Source: Pseudomonadota bacterium
Lineage (GTDB): Bacteria > Pseudomonadota > Gammaproteobacteria > Burkholderiales > Rhodocyclaceae
Direction: 5' to 3'
Length of the DNA: 47,858 bases
NCBI GenBank assembly: GCA_018262235.1
Contig: JAGTRY010000017.1
Coordinates: 1 to 47,858, forward strand
Position numbers and translations under genes: made by a program. Below the pieces are notes generated by a model that made no database searches, was not told where the DNA came from, and worked only from the letters and a program-made list of their open reading frames with translations. Every line of letters starts with the position of its first letter. Within the stretch, counting starts at the first letter, position 1. This document shows, in pieces, positions 36,257 through 44,520 of the stretch.

Positions 36257-37555
36257 CTATTTCCCGCCGACGATCACCGTGACCAGATTTTCCGGCTTCA
36301 CGTGGCGGGCAAAGGCGGCGCGAACCTGCGTCAGCGTTACGGCCTCGACGCGCTGGGCATAGGTGTCCAGCGAATCCAGCGGGCGTTTGTAGAAGCCGAT
36401 GTCGGCAACCTGTTCGAGGATCTTGTGGTTATTGTCCAGATGCAGGGCGAAGCTGTTGATGAGATTGGTCTTGGCTGCCTGCAGCTCCGCTTCGCTGGGG
36501 CCTTCCTGCAGGAATTTCGTGAGCGTGGCATTGACCACGACGAGGGCCTGCTCGGCTTGCTCGGCCTTGGTTTCCAGGCCGATCTGGAACAATCCCTGAC
36601 TGGCTTGCGGCGCGAAGTAGCTATAGACGCCATAAGCCAGACCGCGTGCGTCGCGGACTTCCTTCATCAGGCGGGAGTTGAAGCCGCCGCCGCCCAGCGT
36701 GTAATTGCCGACGGTCAGGGCCATCTGGTCCGGGTCGCCACGCTTGAGCGCGGGCATGCCGATGGCAATGTGCGCCTGGCTGGCCGGATGCGGGATCCGC
36801 GTGATGCCGCCTTTGGGTAAATCCGCGTCGGGCAGTGCCGTGGGAGGCGTGCCGGCCGGCAGATCGGCGAGCAGATCGCGTGCGATGGTCTCCGCTTGTT
36901 CGCGGGAGAGATCGCCCACCAGGGTGACCTGTGCCGTGCGGGCCGTGTAATGGTCGCGGTGGAAATCGATCAACTTCTGGCGGGTGATCCGTTTCAGATC
37001 GGATTCTTCGGTGATCTGCCCATACGGATGTTTGCCATAGGCAAGCTGGGCGAAACGTTTGCCGAGGATCGCATCCGGCTGGGTTTGGGCTTCGCGCAGG
37101 CCGGCAATGGCTCGGGCCCGTTCGCGTTCCAGTGCGGCTTGCGGGAACTGCGGTTGGCTCAGGATCCGGCGCAGCACGCTGAGTGCGGCATCGCGTTCGG
37201 CCGGATTGGAGAGCACGCGCAGGCTGAGGCTGGCGCGATCTGCGTCGAGACTGCCGCCGAGCTGGGCGCCGACATCGGCAAAGCGGTCGGCGATGGCGTT
37301 TTCATCCAGCGCAGTTTTGCCGCGCCCTGCACCCGCATCAAGCAAACCGTGCGTCATGGCGGCCACGCCGGTTTGGCCGGACGGATCGTAGGCAGAGCCG
37401 GCGGCGAAGTCGACCTGCACATCAAGCATCGGCAGATTGTGGTTTTCGACCAGCAGCACGCGGCTGCCCTGCGGTGTGGTCCAGCTCTGGATCGGTACGC
37501 CGGCGTTGGCGGCAAACGTGGCGAGGGCGAGCAGGCAGGTGAGGATCAGTTTCAT
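36257..37555 (-). CDS. M16 peptidase-like protein, non-catalytic partner
   Basis: The 432-residue protein has a signal peptide (residues 1-18, ending FAANA) and the two-lobe M16 fold. The zinc motif HxxEH is replaced by H69-G-L-L-D73, so it cannot bind catalytic zinc. It keeps the R...Y region ([20 protein letters not shown]) that contributes to the substrate site in the partner half. It starts 14 bases after the catalytic M16 gene. This pairing matches known bacterial M16B heterodimers, where one subunit supplies zinc and the other the R/Y pair. The expected location is the periplasm; the substrate is unknown. Confidence 0.88.
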   Translation of the reverse strand: MKLILTCLLALATFAANAGVPIQSWTTPQGSRVLLVENHNLPMLDVQVDFAAGSAYDPSGQTGVAAMTHGLLDAGAGRGKTALDENAIADRFADVGAQLGGSLDADRASLSLRVLSNPAERDAALSVLRRILSQPQFPQAALERERARAIAGLREAQTQPDAILGKRFAQLAYGKHPYGQITEESDLKRITRQKLIDFHRDHYTARTAQVTLVGDLSREQAETIARDLLADLPAGTPPTALPDADLPKGGITRIPHPASQAHIAIGMPALKRGDPDQMALTVGNYTLGGGGFNSRLMKEVRDARGLAYGVYSYFAPQASQGLFQIGLETKAEQAEQALVVVNATLTKFLQEGPSEAELQAAKTNLINSFALHLDNNHKILEQVADIGFYKRPLDSLDTYAQRVEAVTLTQVRAAFARHVKPENLVTVIVGGK

Positions 37556-37569
37556 CGAGGACTCCCGGC

Positions 37570-38952
37570 TCAGTACTTGAAGTTGGGCGCGACTTTAGGC
37601 GCCTTCGGGTCAATCGGCAGTGGCACCAGATCCGCGACAGTCAGCGTGTCATCGCTGAGAAGTTGCTTGGCGGCGGTCTGGACTTCGGCGGTGCTGATGC
37701 TGCGCAACTGCTCGAACAGCTTGTCCTCGTCATGCCAGGACAAGCCCAGAACCTCCAGCCCGCCGATCTGCATGGCCTGGCCCATCATCGAATCCCGCGC
37801 GAAAACCTTGCTGGCGACCAGCTGAGCCTTGATCCGCTGCAGTTCGGCCTCGCTCACCCCGTCTTTGGCGACGCGGGCAATTTCGGCACGCAGCGCCCGC
37901 TCCAGCTGTGTCACCGTCACGCCTTTGCTGGGCACCCCTTCAAGGAGGAACAGGCTTTGCTGGCCGCGCGAGATCGGGTCGTAACCGGCTCCGGCCGAGA
38001 CCGCCAGTTTGCGTTCGCGTACCAGGCTGCGATTCAGGCGCGCGCCATCGTAACCATCCAGTACGGCGGCCAAGACTTGCAGGGCATAGGCTTCGCGGCT
38101 GGCAGGCGTCTTGCCGTCCAGATCCGTCAGTGCCGGAGCGCGCCAGGCCAGCATCAGATAAGGCAGTTCGGCGGGCGCCTTGACCGTCACGCGGCGGATC
38201 CCGGCCTGCGGCGGTTCGCTTTGCACCTTGCGGGTGGGTAGCGCACGGGTGGCGAGCTTGCCGTAGGTGTCGGCAGCGAGCTTGAATACGGCCTCGTGCT
38301 CCACGTCGCCGACGACCACCAGCGTGGCGTTGTTGGGACCGTACCAGCGTGCGTACCAGTCGCGCACATCCTGTGCCGTCAGGTTGTCCAGATCCGGCAT
38401 CCAGCCAATCACCGGGCGGCCGTAGGGGTGGGCTTGATACACCGCCGCCATCAGGGTTTCATAGACTTTAGAGCGCGGCTGGTCATCCGTGCGCCAGCGC
38501 CGCTCCTCCTTGATGACTGCGATTTCCTTGGCAAACAGTGCGTCATCGACGACCAGATTGGCCATCCGGTCGGCTTCCAGCGCCATCATCGCGCCCAGCT
38601 GGGCTGCCGGAATCTGCTGGAAATAGGCGGTGTAGTCCTGGGTGGTAAACGCGTTGTCCTGCCCGCCGGCCGCGGCGACGAGCTTGTTGAACTCGCCGGG
38701 GCCATGCAGGGTCGTGCCCTTGAACATCATGTGTTCCAGAGCGTGGGCGACACCGGTGGTGCCGTTGAATTCATCCAGGCTACCCACTCGGTACCAGACC
38801 ATGTGGGTCACGGTTGGCGCGCGATGGTCTTCCTTGACCACCACCTTCAGGCCGTTGGGCAGGGTGGTTTCGAAAGGATTGGCGCTGGCGGAGAGGCTGG
38901 CAAGCAGCATCAGGCCAAGCAGGGCAGGTTTGAGCAGGTGGATCAAGCGCAT
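37570..38952 (-). CDS. M16 zinc peptidase, catalytic subunit
   Basis: The 460-residue protein has a signal peptide (about residues 1-24, [14 protein letters not shown]) and the inverted zinc motif H70-A-L-E73-H74 ([13 protein letters not shown]), with a downstream glutamate in VIKEERRWR. It is an exported metalloprotease that should clip short peptides. The open frame extends a further 152 codons upstream, but that part is Ser/Arg-rich antisense of ftsY. The ATG at 38952 begins the signal peptide and has GGAAG about 9 bases upstream. It is the first gene of the M16 pair and is divergent from ftsY. Confidence 0.9.
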   Translation of the reverse strand: MRLIHLLKPALLGLMLLASLSASANPFETTLPNGLKVVVKEDHRAPTVTHMVWYRVGSLDEFNGTTGVAHALEHMMFKGTTLHGPGEFNKLVAAAGGQDNAFTTQDYTAYFQQIPAAQLGAMMALEADRMANLVVDDALFAKEIAVIKEERRWRTDDQPRSKVYETLMAAVYQAHPYGRPVIGWMPDLDNLTAQDVRDWYARWYGPNNATLVVVGDVEHEAVFKLAADTYGKLATRALPTRKVQSEPPQAGIRRVTVKAPAELPYLMLAWRAPALTDLDGKTPASREAYALQVLAAVLDGYDGARLNRSLVRERKLAVSAGAGYDPISRGQQSLFLLEGVPSKGVTVTQLERALRAEIARVAKDGVSEAELQRIKAQLVASKVFARDSMMGQAMQIGGLEVLGLSWHDEDKLFEQLRSISTAEVQTAAKQLLSDDTLTVADLVPLPIDPKAPKVAPNFKY

Positions 38953-39046
38953 CTGATAGACTTCCTCTCTGTTTCTGGCCGGTGGCGCAAGGGCGCTGCG
39001 CGGCATGATAGACCACTCACCGACCTGCCTCTGACTTTGACCACCG

Positions 39047-40042
39047 ATGTTTAGTTTCTTCAAAAAATCCGAAACCCCCGCTGAAGCGCAAGCAGCCCCC
39101 GCTACGGTGGCGGAGAGTGCTCCCCGTTCCTGGCTGGAGCGCCTGAAATCCGGACTGTCGCGTACGCGCGCCCAGATCGGGGATGTCTTCTCGCGTCGCA
39201 AGATCGATGACGAGCTGCTCGAAGAACTGGAAGCGACGCTCTTGATGGCCGATTGCGGCGTAGAAGCCACCCAGACCCTGCTTGCCGAGCTGCGTCGGCG
39301 CTGGAAACACGACAGGCTGGAAACCGGCGAGCAGCTGCGCTCCGCACTGGCCGAAGGTCTGACCAAGCTGCTTACGCCGCTGCAGCAGCCACTGTCCGTG
39401 GTGGGCAAGCCCTACATCATCATGCTGGCGGGTGTGAACGGAGCGGGCAAGACGACCTCCATCGGCAAGCTCGCCCATCATTTTCAGGCCCAGGGCAAGA
39501 GCGTGCTGCTGGCTGCGGGCGACACCTTCCGGGCCGCCGCCCGCGAGCAGCTTGTGGAATGGGGCAATCGCAACAACGTCACGGTGATCGCCCAGGACGG
39601 TGGCGATCCGGCCGCCGTGGCCTTCGATGCGATCAGCGCCGCCAAGGCGCGAGGCATCGATGTGGTGATGGTAGATACTGCCGGACGCCTGCCCACCCAG
39701 CTCAACCTGATGGAAGAAATAGCCAAGGTGCGCCGCGTGATCCAGAAGGCCGAACCTTCCGGGCCGCACGAGGTGCTGCTGGTGCTTGATGGCAATGTCG
39801 GCCAGAACGCGCTGGCCCAGCTCAAGGCCTTCGACAAGGCCATCGGGGTGACCGGGCTGATTGTGACCAAACTTGATGGCACAGCCAAAGGGGGCGTGAT
39901 TGCCGCGATTGCCCGGACCCATCCCAAGCCCTTGCGTTTCATCGGCGTGGGCGAGGGGATTGAAGATTTGCAGCCCTTTGTCGCAATAGAGTATGTTGAC
40001 GCATTGTTGTCGACCGGTAACATTGTTGCTGGTTCAACCTAG
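39047..40042 (+). CDS. ftsY: Signal recognition particle receptor FtsY
   Basis: FtsY docks SRP-bound ribosomes at the inner membrane. The 331-residue protein has a short A domain (about residues 1-30), an N domain (30-110) and a G domain with G1 GVNGAGKT (129-136), DTAGR and TKLDGTAKGG. It is shorter than E. coli FtsY, which has a long acidic A domain; the short form is normal for betaproteobacteria. It is 94 bases from the divergent M16 start, and 41 bases before a secreted hydrolase gene that separates it from ftsE. Confidence 0.95.
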   Translation: MFSFFKKSETPAEAQAAPATVAESAPRSWLERLKSGLSRTRAQIGDVFSRRKIDDELLEELEATLLMADCGVEATQTLLAELRRRWKHDRLETGEQLRSALAEGLTKLLTPLQQPLSVVGKPYIIMLAGVNGAGKTTSIGKLAHHFQAQGKSVLLAAGDTFRAAAREQLVEWGNRNNVTVIAQDGGDPAAVAFDAISAAKARGIDVVMVDTAGRLPTQLNLMEEIAKVRRVIQKAEPSGPHEVLLVLDGNVGQNALAQLKAFDKAIGVTGLIVTKLDGTAKGGVIAAIARTHPKPLRFIGVGEGIEDLQPFVAIEYVDALLSTGNIVAGST

Positions 40043-40083
40043 GAAGACAGACAAGACCGATATATGACAATGGAGGAGAGATC

Positions 40084-41241
40084 ATGGGAGTGTGCGGCAA
40101 GCTGTTGGTGGGGATCGTGGCAATGAGCGCGATCGGAACGGGCATCGCGGCAAATCTGGAATTCCAGAAGGCGGGTGTGACGAAGGACAACTTGCCGGTG
40201 ACGGTGGCGCAGATCAAGGCGCGCCTGACTTACCCCATGGCCTGGACCCCGCAAGTCAAGGATCTGGCAGCCTGGCGCAAAGCCGGTGTGGCCAAGGCCT
40301 GGGAACTGACCTGGCAAGCGCCGGACAAGACGCCCTTCGATGCCCAGGTGATCGACGAGATCGACCGTGGCACCTACGTTGCCCGCAAACTGATCTTCAA
40401 CATCACCGCCGACAGTCGCGTGATGGGCCTGCTGCTGCTGCCCAAGGGCAAGGGCCCGTTCCCGGCGGCGGTGATGTATCACGACCACGGTTCCAAATTC
40501 GACATCGGCAAGGAAAAATGGATCGAGCCTTGGGGGGATGACGCCAAGCTGGCGTCGGCCAAGGGCTGGGCCAAGAAGTTCTTCACCGAGCGTTTCCCGG
40601 GAGATGAACTCGCCAAACGTGGCTACGTGGTTTTTGCCACGGATGCGATCGGTTGGGGCGATCGTGGCGGGATGACCTACGACATGCAGCAGGCGCTGGC
40701 CGCCAACATGTTCAACTCGGGCTCCTCGCTCGCAGGTGTGATGGCACAGGAAGATGCGCGTGCGGCTGAATTCCTGGCGAGCCTGCCGGAAGTCAACAAG
40801 AAACAGGTGGCTGCTGTTGGTTTCTCGATGGGCGCTTTCCGTGCCTGGCAGGCCGCTGCGCTGAGTGATGCGGTGACCGCGTCGGTGGCCGTGAACTGGA
40901 TGGCCGCGGCCGATGGTTTGATGGTGCCGGGCAACAACCAGCTGCGTGGCGGCTCGGCCTGGCAGATGCTGCATCCGGGCCTGCTGCATTATCTGGACTA
41001 TCCGGATGTGGCCAGCCTGGCGGCACCCAAGCCTATGCTGATCTACGCCGGCGAGAAGGACACCCTGTTCCCGCTCGACTCGGTGAATGCGGCCTTCAGC
41101 AAGATGAGCAAGGTGTGGGGCGCGTGGAAAGCGGCGGACAAGTTCGAGTCCAAGATCTGGGCCGGTGGCCATGTGTTTGAAGCCCCGCAGCAGGATTACG
41201 CCTACGACTGGCTGGACAAGCAGTTCGGGGTGAAACGCTAA
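40084..41241 (+). CDS. Secreted alpha/beta hydrolase (dienelactone hydrolase / acetyl-esterase-like)
   Basis: The 385-residue protein has a short signal peptide (about residues 1-23, LLVGIVAMSAIGTGIAA). The alpha/beta-hydrolase triad is visible: S248 in GFSMGAF, D326 in GEKDTLFP and H363 in GGHVF. AVMYHDHGSKF (about 129-139) matches the oxyanion-loop region of the dienelactone-hydrolase/acetyl-xylan-esterase group. An esterase acting on plant polysaccharides is possible and would fit the xylose importer downstream, but the substrate is not shown by sequence. GGAGGAG precedes the ATG by about 7 bases. It lies between ftsY and ftsE, an unusual place. Confidence 0.8.
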   Translation: MGVCGKLLVGIVAMSAIGTGIAANLEFQKAGVTKDNLPVTVAQIKARLTYPMAWTPQVKDLAAWRKAGVAKAWELTWQAPDKTPFDAQVIDEIDRGTYVARKLIFNITADSRVMGLLLLPKGKGPFPAAVMYHDHGSKFDIGKEKWIEPWGDDAKLASAKGWAKKFFTERFPGDELAKRGYVVFATDAIGWGDRGGMTYDMQQALAANMFNSGSSLAGVMAQEDARAAEFLASLPEVNKKQVAAVGFSMGAFRAWQAAALSDAVTASVAVNWMAAADGLMVPGNNQLRGGSAWQMLHPGLLHYLDYPDVASLAAPKPMLIYAGEKDTLFPLDSVNAAFSKMSKVWGAWKAADKFESKIWAGGHVFEAPQQDYAYDWLDKQFGVKR

Positions 41242-41344
41242 GAAAATGGTTCTGGCGTTGTTGCAGCGGCTTGCCGTACTACTTGTACTGTCTGCGCCGC
41301 TGTGCCTAGCCAGAACCGTTCCGCTTCGCTCCACTCCATTTTCT
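41241..41344 (+). other. Nested inverted-repeat element after the hydrolase gene
   Basis: The outer left arm, 16 bases at 41241-41256 (AGAAAATGGTTCTGGC), finds its complement in two pieces: GCCAGAACC (41309-41317) and CCATTTTCT (41336-41344). The roughly 18 bases between those pieces would bulge out. Inside, GCAGCGGC (41263-41270) pairs with GCCGCTG and the next base (41296-41303). At the centre GTAC (41276-41279) pairs with GTAC (41285-41288). The whole could fold as one long RNA or cruciform of about 100 bases starting at the hydrolase stop codon. It might be an mRNA 3' element, a small RNA or a non-autonomous repeat. The rest of the spacer up to ftsE holds a terminator (41385-41403) and no gene. 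Confidence 0.5.
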
Positions 41345-41384
41345 TGGCGTTTCATAAACGGATGAGAAGAGGGAAAGGAAGGCA

Positions 41385-41403
41385 GGGCGCCCGCGGGCGC
41401 CCT
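41385..41403 (+). terminator. Terminator upstream of ftsE
   Basis: GGGCGCCCGCGGGCGCCC (41385-41402) is a perfect palindrome followed by TTTTCTTT. It should end transcription from ftsY and the hydrolase, so ftsEX probably have their own promoter between here and 41570. No clear promoter was found there. Confidence 0.75.
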
Positions 41404-41570
41404 TTTCTTTGTCGATGCCTGCAAAACCGCGTGCATCCTGGCTCTCCGGGCATGCCAGGTGCAGAAGTCGGTCTGTGCGACCCTGCAGGCAGTGATCCCT
41501 TGGGGCGGTGCTGACGAATCCCGCCCGCTTGCGGGTAAACTGGCGCCTTTCCTCAGTGGCCATTTTCTTC

Positions 41571-42224
41571 ATGATCCGTTTCGAACGAGTCAGCAAGCGT
41601 TATCCCGGGGGCTACGAAGCCCTGGCAGACGTGAGCTTTGAAATCCGCCATGGCGAGTTACTGGTGCTGGCGGGGCATTCCGGGGCCGGCAAGAGCACGC
41701 TCATCAAACTGATTGCCGGGCTGGAAACGCCCACGGCGGGCAAGGTATGGGTGTCCGGTCAGGATGTGGGTAACCTGCGTCAGAATCAGGTGCCCTATCT
41801 GCGGCGCAGTCTTGGCTTGGTGATGCAGGAACATCGCTTGCTGACCGACCGCACGGTGTTCGACAACGTGATGCTGCCGTTGCTGGTGACGGGCTACCCG
41901 CCGCGCGATGCCGCCAAGCGGGTGCGCGTGGCGCTGGAGAAAGTCGGGATGAGTGAGTTCGAAAACGCCATGCCGCTGACCCTTTCCGGCGGAGAACAGC
42001 ATCGCGTAGCGATTGCGCGTGCCATCATCAATCGTCCCTCCGTGTTGATCGCCGACGAGCCGACGGCCCATCTGGATCCGGCTTATGCGCGCGAGATTGC
42101 CGCGCTGTTCCGCTCCTTCCACGCGGCGGGGGTCACCATTCTGCTGGCTACCCACGATGAGACCCTGTTCTCGCCGTATGGCGCACGCCGCATCGAACTT
42201 GCCAAGGGGAGGTTGCTGGCATGA
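41571..42224 (+). CDS. ftsE: Cell division ATP-binding protein FtsE
   Basis: FtsE is the ATPase of the FtsEX complex, which drives periplasmic activation of septal peptidoglycan hydrolases. The 217-residue ABC protein has Walker A GHSGAGKS (35-42), a Q-loop (LVMQEHRLL), signature LSGGEQ, Walker B with LIADEPTAHLD and an H-loop (LLATHDE). The ATG at 41571 begins the family-like MIRFERVSKRYPGG; the extra upstream frame is spurious. Its stop overlaps the ftsX start by four bases. Confidence 0.95.
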   Translation: MIRFERVSKRYPGGYEALADVSFEIRHGELLVLAGHSGAGKSTLIKLIAGLETPTAGKVWVSGQDVGNLRQNQVPYLRRSLGLVMQEHRLLTDRTVFDNVMLPLLVTGYPPRDAAKRVRVALEKVGMSEFENAMPLTLSGGEQHRVAIARAIINRPSVLIADEPTAHLDPAYAREIAALFRSFHAAGVTILLATHDETLFSPYGARRIELAKGRLLA

Positions 42225-43129
42225 GCCTTTCATTCTTCCCGCATGGCATGGCGTTCCGGCTGGCGTTCCGGCGGATTGCGGCCAAGCCGTTGTCTTCCCT
42301 GCTCTCGGCACTGGTGGTGGCGATAGCCTTGACCCTGCCAGCGGTCAGTTATGTGCTGATCGACAATCTTGCCAGCCTCGCCAATGGCGTGACCGGCAAG
42401 CCCGAGATCAGCGTTTTCCTGAAAAAGGAAGTGTCGGCCGATCAGGCTTTGCGTGTGGAAAACCGTCTGCGTGCCGACAAGCGCATCGTTGCCCTGCGCT
42501 TTGTCCCGCGTGACGCTGCGCTCAAACAGCTCGCAGCCCGTGGTGGCTTTGCCGATGTCACCGGCGCGCTGAGCGAGAATCCCCTGCCGGATGCATTCAT
42601 TCTCGAACCGGTGGGCGATGATCCACAGGTGTTCGATACCATCCGTACCAGCCTGACGGCCATGCCCGAAGTGCAGTACGTGCAGCTTGACTCCGCCTGG
42701 GTGGAGCGCCTGCACGCGGCGGTCGAACTGGGGCATTGGGTGGCTTTGCTGCTGGCAGCATTGCTGGGGACCGCGCTGGTCATCGTGACCTTCAATACGA
42801 TCCGCCTGCAGATCCTGACCCAGCGCCATGAAATCGCAGTGAGTCTGCTGCTGGGGGCCACGCGGGGGTTCGTGCGGCGTCCCTTCCTGTATTTCGGGTT
42901 GCTGCAGGGGCTGCTTGGTGGTGTGCTGGCCTGGGCGATGGTGCAAGGCATCGTCTGGCTGATGGCGCCACGCGTACAAGCCCTGGCACGCGCCTATAGC
43001 ATCGTGGTGGATCTGCAGGGGCCGAGCTGGTGGCAGGTAGTTGCCTTGCTGGTGTTTGCTGCCGGTCTGGGTTGGGTAGGCGCCGGGCTGTCGGTACGTC
43101 GCCATCTGCACGATGGAGCCGTGGATTGA
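42221..43129 (+). CDS. ftsX: Cell division membrane protein FtsX
   Basis: FtsX is the integral-membrane partner of FtsE. The 302-residue protein has four hydrophobic segments (about 28-50, 170-195, 220-245 and 265-290) and a periplasmic loop between the first two (about 52-165) that in the family contacts the hydrolase activator. The core motif HEIAVSLLLGATRGFVRRPF lies before the third helix. The start overlaps ftsE by four bases. No rpoH follows, unlike E. coli. Confidence 0.93.
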   Translation: MSLSFFPHGMAFRLAFRRIAAKPLSSLLSALVVAIALTLPAVSYVLIDNLASLANGVTGKPEISVFLKKEVSADQALRVENRLRADKRIVALRFVPRDAALKQLAARGGFADVTGALSENPLPDAFILEPVGDDPQVFDTIRTSLTAMPEVQYVQLDSAWVERLHAAVELGHWVALLLAALLGTALVIVTFNTIRLQILTQRHEIAVSLLLGATRGFVRRPFLYFGLLQGLLGGVLAWAMVQGIVWLMAPRVQALARAYSIVVDLQGPSWWQVVALLVFAAGLGWVGAGLSVRRHLHDGAVD

Positions 43130-43344
43130 TGGGGGATTGCCGGGCGCTTGTCCATGCAGGTTCATGCGTATTGCAAAAGTCCTGTCTTCGCACTAAGTTC
43201 CTGTCCTGAAATTGCCTGGCTGGCCCGCCAGGGATGACATAAAAATAAGTTCGTCTGTTGTGCCGCTGGACCCGGCGCCTGCATGAGCAGGGCCGGAATC
43301 GAGAGAGGCCACGGTTTCTCTCTGAATCACCAAAGGAGACCCTG
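43130..43344 (+). promoter_or_regulatory. Upstream region of xylFGH with a candidate promoter
   Basis: TTGCAA (43171-43176) and TAAGTT (43194-43199), spaced by 17 bases, are a plausible sigma70 promoter. Downstream of it an inverted repeat CCTGGC-TGGCCC-GCCAGG (43216-43233) is positioned where a repressor could block transcription. AAAGGAGA lies about 7 bases before xylF. No regulator gene for xylose is present in the window, so the controlling protein is unknown. Confidence 0.4.
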
Positions 43345-44361
43345 ATGAGCCGTTTTGTCACTCGCCGTACCGTTCTGGCCGTTCTGGCCACTGTTTCCAC
43401 GCTCGCCGCCCTGCCGGCTTTTGCTTCGAAGGACAAGCCGGTGATCGGTTTCTCCATCGATGATCTGCGCGTCGAGCGCTGGACGCGGGACCGTGATTAC
43501 TTTGTTGCTGCCGCCAAGGCACTGGGCGCCGATGTGAATGTGCAGTCCGCAGATGCCAATGAGCAACGCCAGGTTTCGCAGATCGAGAATCTGATTGCCA
43601 AGAAGGTGGATGTGATCGTGATCGTCCCCTTCAATTCCAAGGTGCTGACCAATACCATCAAGGAAGCCAAGAAGGCCGGGATCAAGGTTGTGTCCTATGA
43701 CCGCCTGATCCTCAACGCCGATGTGGATGCCTATATCTCCTTCGACAACGAACGCGTGGGGGCTTTGCAGGCCGAGGGCATCGTCAAGGCCGTACCGAAA
43801 GGAAACTATTACCTGCTGGGCGGCGCACCAACCGACAACAACGCCAAGTTGCTGCGTGCCGGGCAGATGTCGGTGCTCAAACCTTTTGTCGACAAGGGTG
43901 ACATCAAGATTCTGGGGGACCAGTGGGTCAAGGATTGGAGCCCTGAGGAAGCGCTCAAGATCACGGAGAACGTGCTGACCAAGAATGCCAACAAGATCGA
44001 CGCGATCATCGCCTCCAACGATGGCACGGCGGGTGGCGCGGTGCAGGCGCTGGCCGCCCAGAAGCTGGCGGGCAAGGTGGCGGTGTCCGGGCAGGATGCC
44101 GAGTTGGCCGCTGTCAAGCGCGTGATTGCCGGCACCCAGACGCTTACCGTGTACAAGCCGATCCGCGAGATTGCGGCCGGTGCGGCCAAGCTTGCCATCC
44201 AGCTGGTCAAGGGCGAAAAGCCGGCCTACAACGCCCAACTTGATAATGGCATGAAGAAGGTTGATTCGGTCCTGCTCACGCCGACCACCATCACCAAGGC
44301 CAATGCCGAGTTGCTGGTGACCGACAAGTTCTTCACCAAAGAGCAACTGGGTCTCAAGTAA
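43345..44361 (+). CDS. xylF: D-xylose-binding periplasmic protein
   Basis: XylF captures xylose for the XylGH importer. The 338-residue precursor has a signal peptide (about residues 1-24, RRTVLAVLATVSTLAALPAFA) and the type I sugar-binding fold: IGFSIDDLRVERWTRDRDYF, VIVIVPFNSKVL, VSYDRLILNADVDAYISFDN and GGAPTDNNAKLLRAGQM. These follow E. coli XylF as I recall it. The ATG at 43345 is preceded by AAAGGAGA. It is the first gene of the operon, and two stem-loops separate it from xylG, which would favour higher XylF levels. Confidence 0.93.
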   Translation: MSRFVTRRTVLAVLATVSTLAALPAFASKDKPVIGFSIDDLRVERWTRDRDYFVAAAKALGADVNVQSADANEQRQVSQIENLIAKKVDVIVIVPFNSKVLTNTIKEAKKAGIKVVSYDRLILNADVDAYISFDNERVGALQAEGIVKAVPKGNYYLLGGAPTDNNAKLLRAGQMSVLKPFVDKGDIKILGDQWVKDWSPEEALKITENVLTKNANKIDAIIASNDGTAGGAVQALAAQKLAGKVAVSGQDAELAAVKRVIAGTQTLTVYKPIREIAAGAAKLAIQLVKGEKPAYNAQLDNGMKKVDSVLLTPTTITKANAELLVTDKFFTKEQLGLK

Positions 44362-44430
44362 ACCGGGTCTGGCATCGGCGCGGTTTGGCCTCGGACTGCT
44401 CAAGAAAGTCACGGGTTGTTCCGAGGTGTG

Positions 44431-44499
44431 AGCCCCTGCGGGGGCTTGAACCGCGCATGCCGCTCAGGACGGCCTGTCTGGCAATCCGCCAGACGGGCC
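44431..44499 (+). repeat. Two intercistronic stem-loops between xylF and xylG
   Basis: The first is AGCCCC-TGCG-GGGGCT (44431-44446). The second pairs GGCCTGTCTGGC (44471-44482) with GCCAGACGGGCC (44488-44499) around AATCC, a 12-base stem with one G-T pair. Neither is followed by a T-run, and the second ends 11 bases before the xylG ribosome binding site. Stem-loops after a binding-protein gene commonly protect its mRNA, as known for malE. Confidence 0.75.
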
Positions 44500-44520
44500 T
44501 TGCAACCTGCAGGAGGTATG

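Noticed and set aside
38953-39408. N-terminal extension of the catalytic M16 frame, rich in Ser
   Set aside because: It is antisense to ftsY and lies before a clear signal peptide with a ribosome binding site at 38952.
40039-41436. 465-codon minus-strand open frame opposite the hydrolase
   Set aside because: The plus strand carries a signal peptide, a complete catalytic triad and a strong ribosome binding site. The antisense product is His/Arg/Gln-rich without domains.
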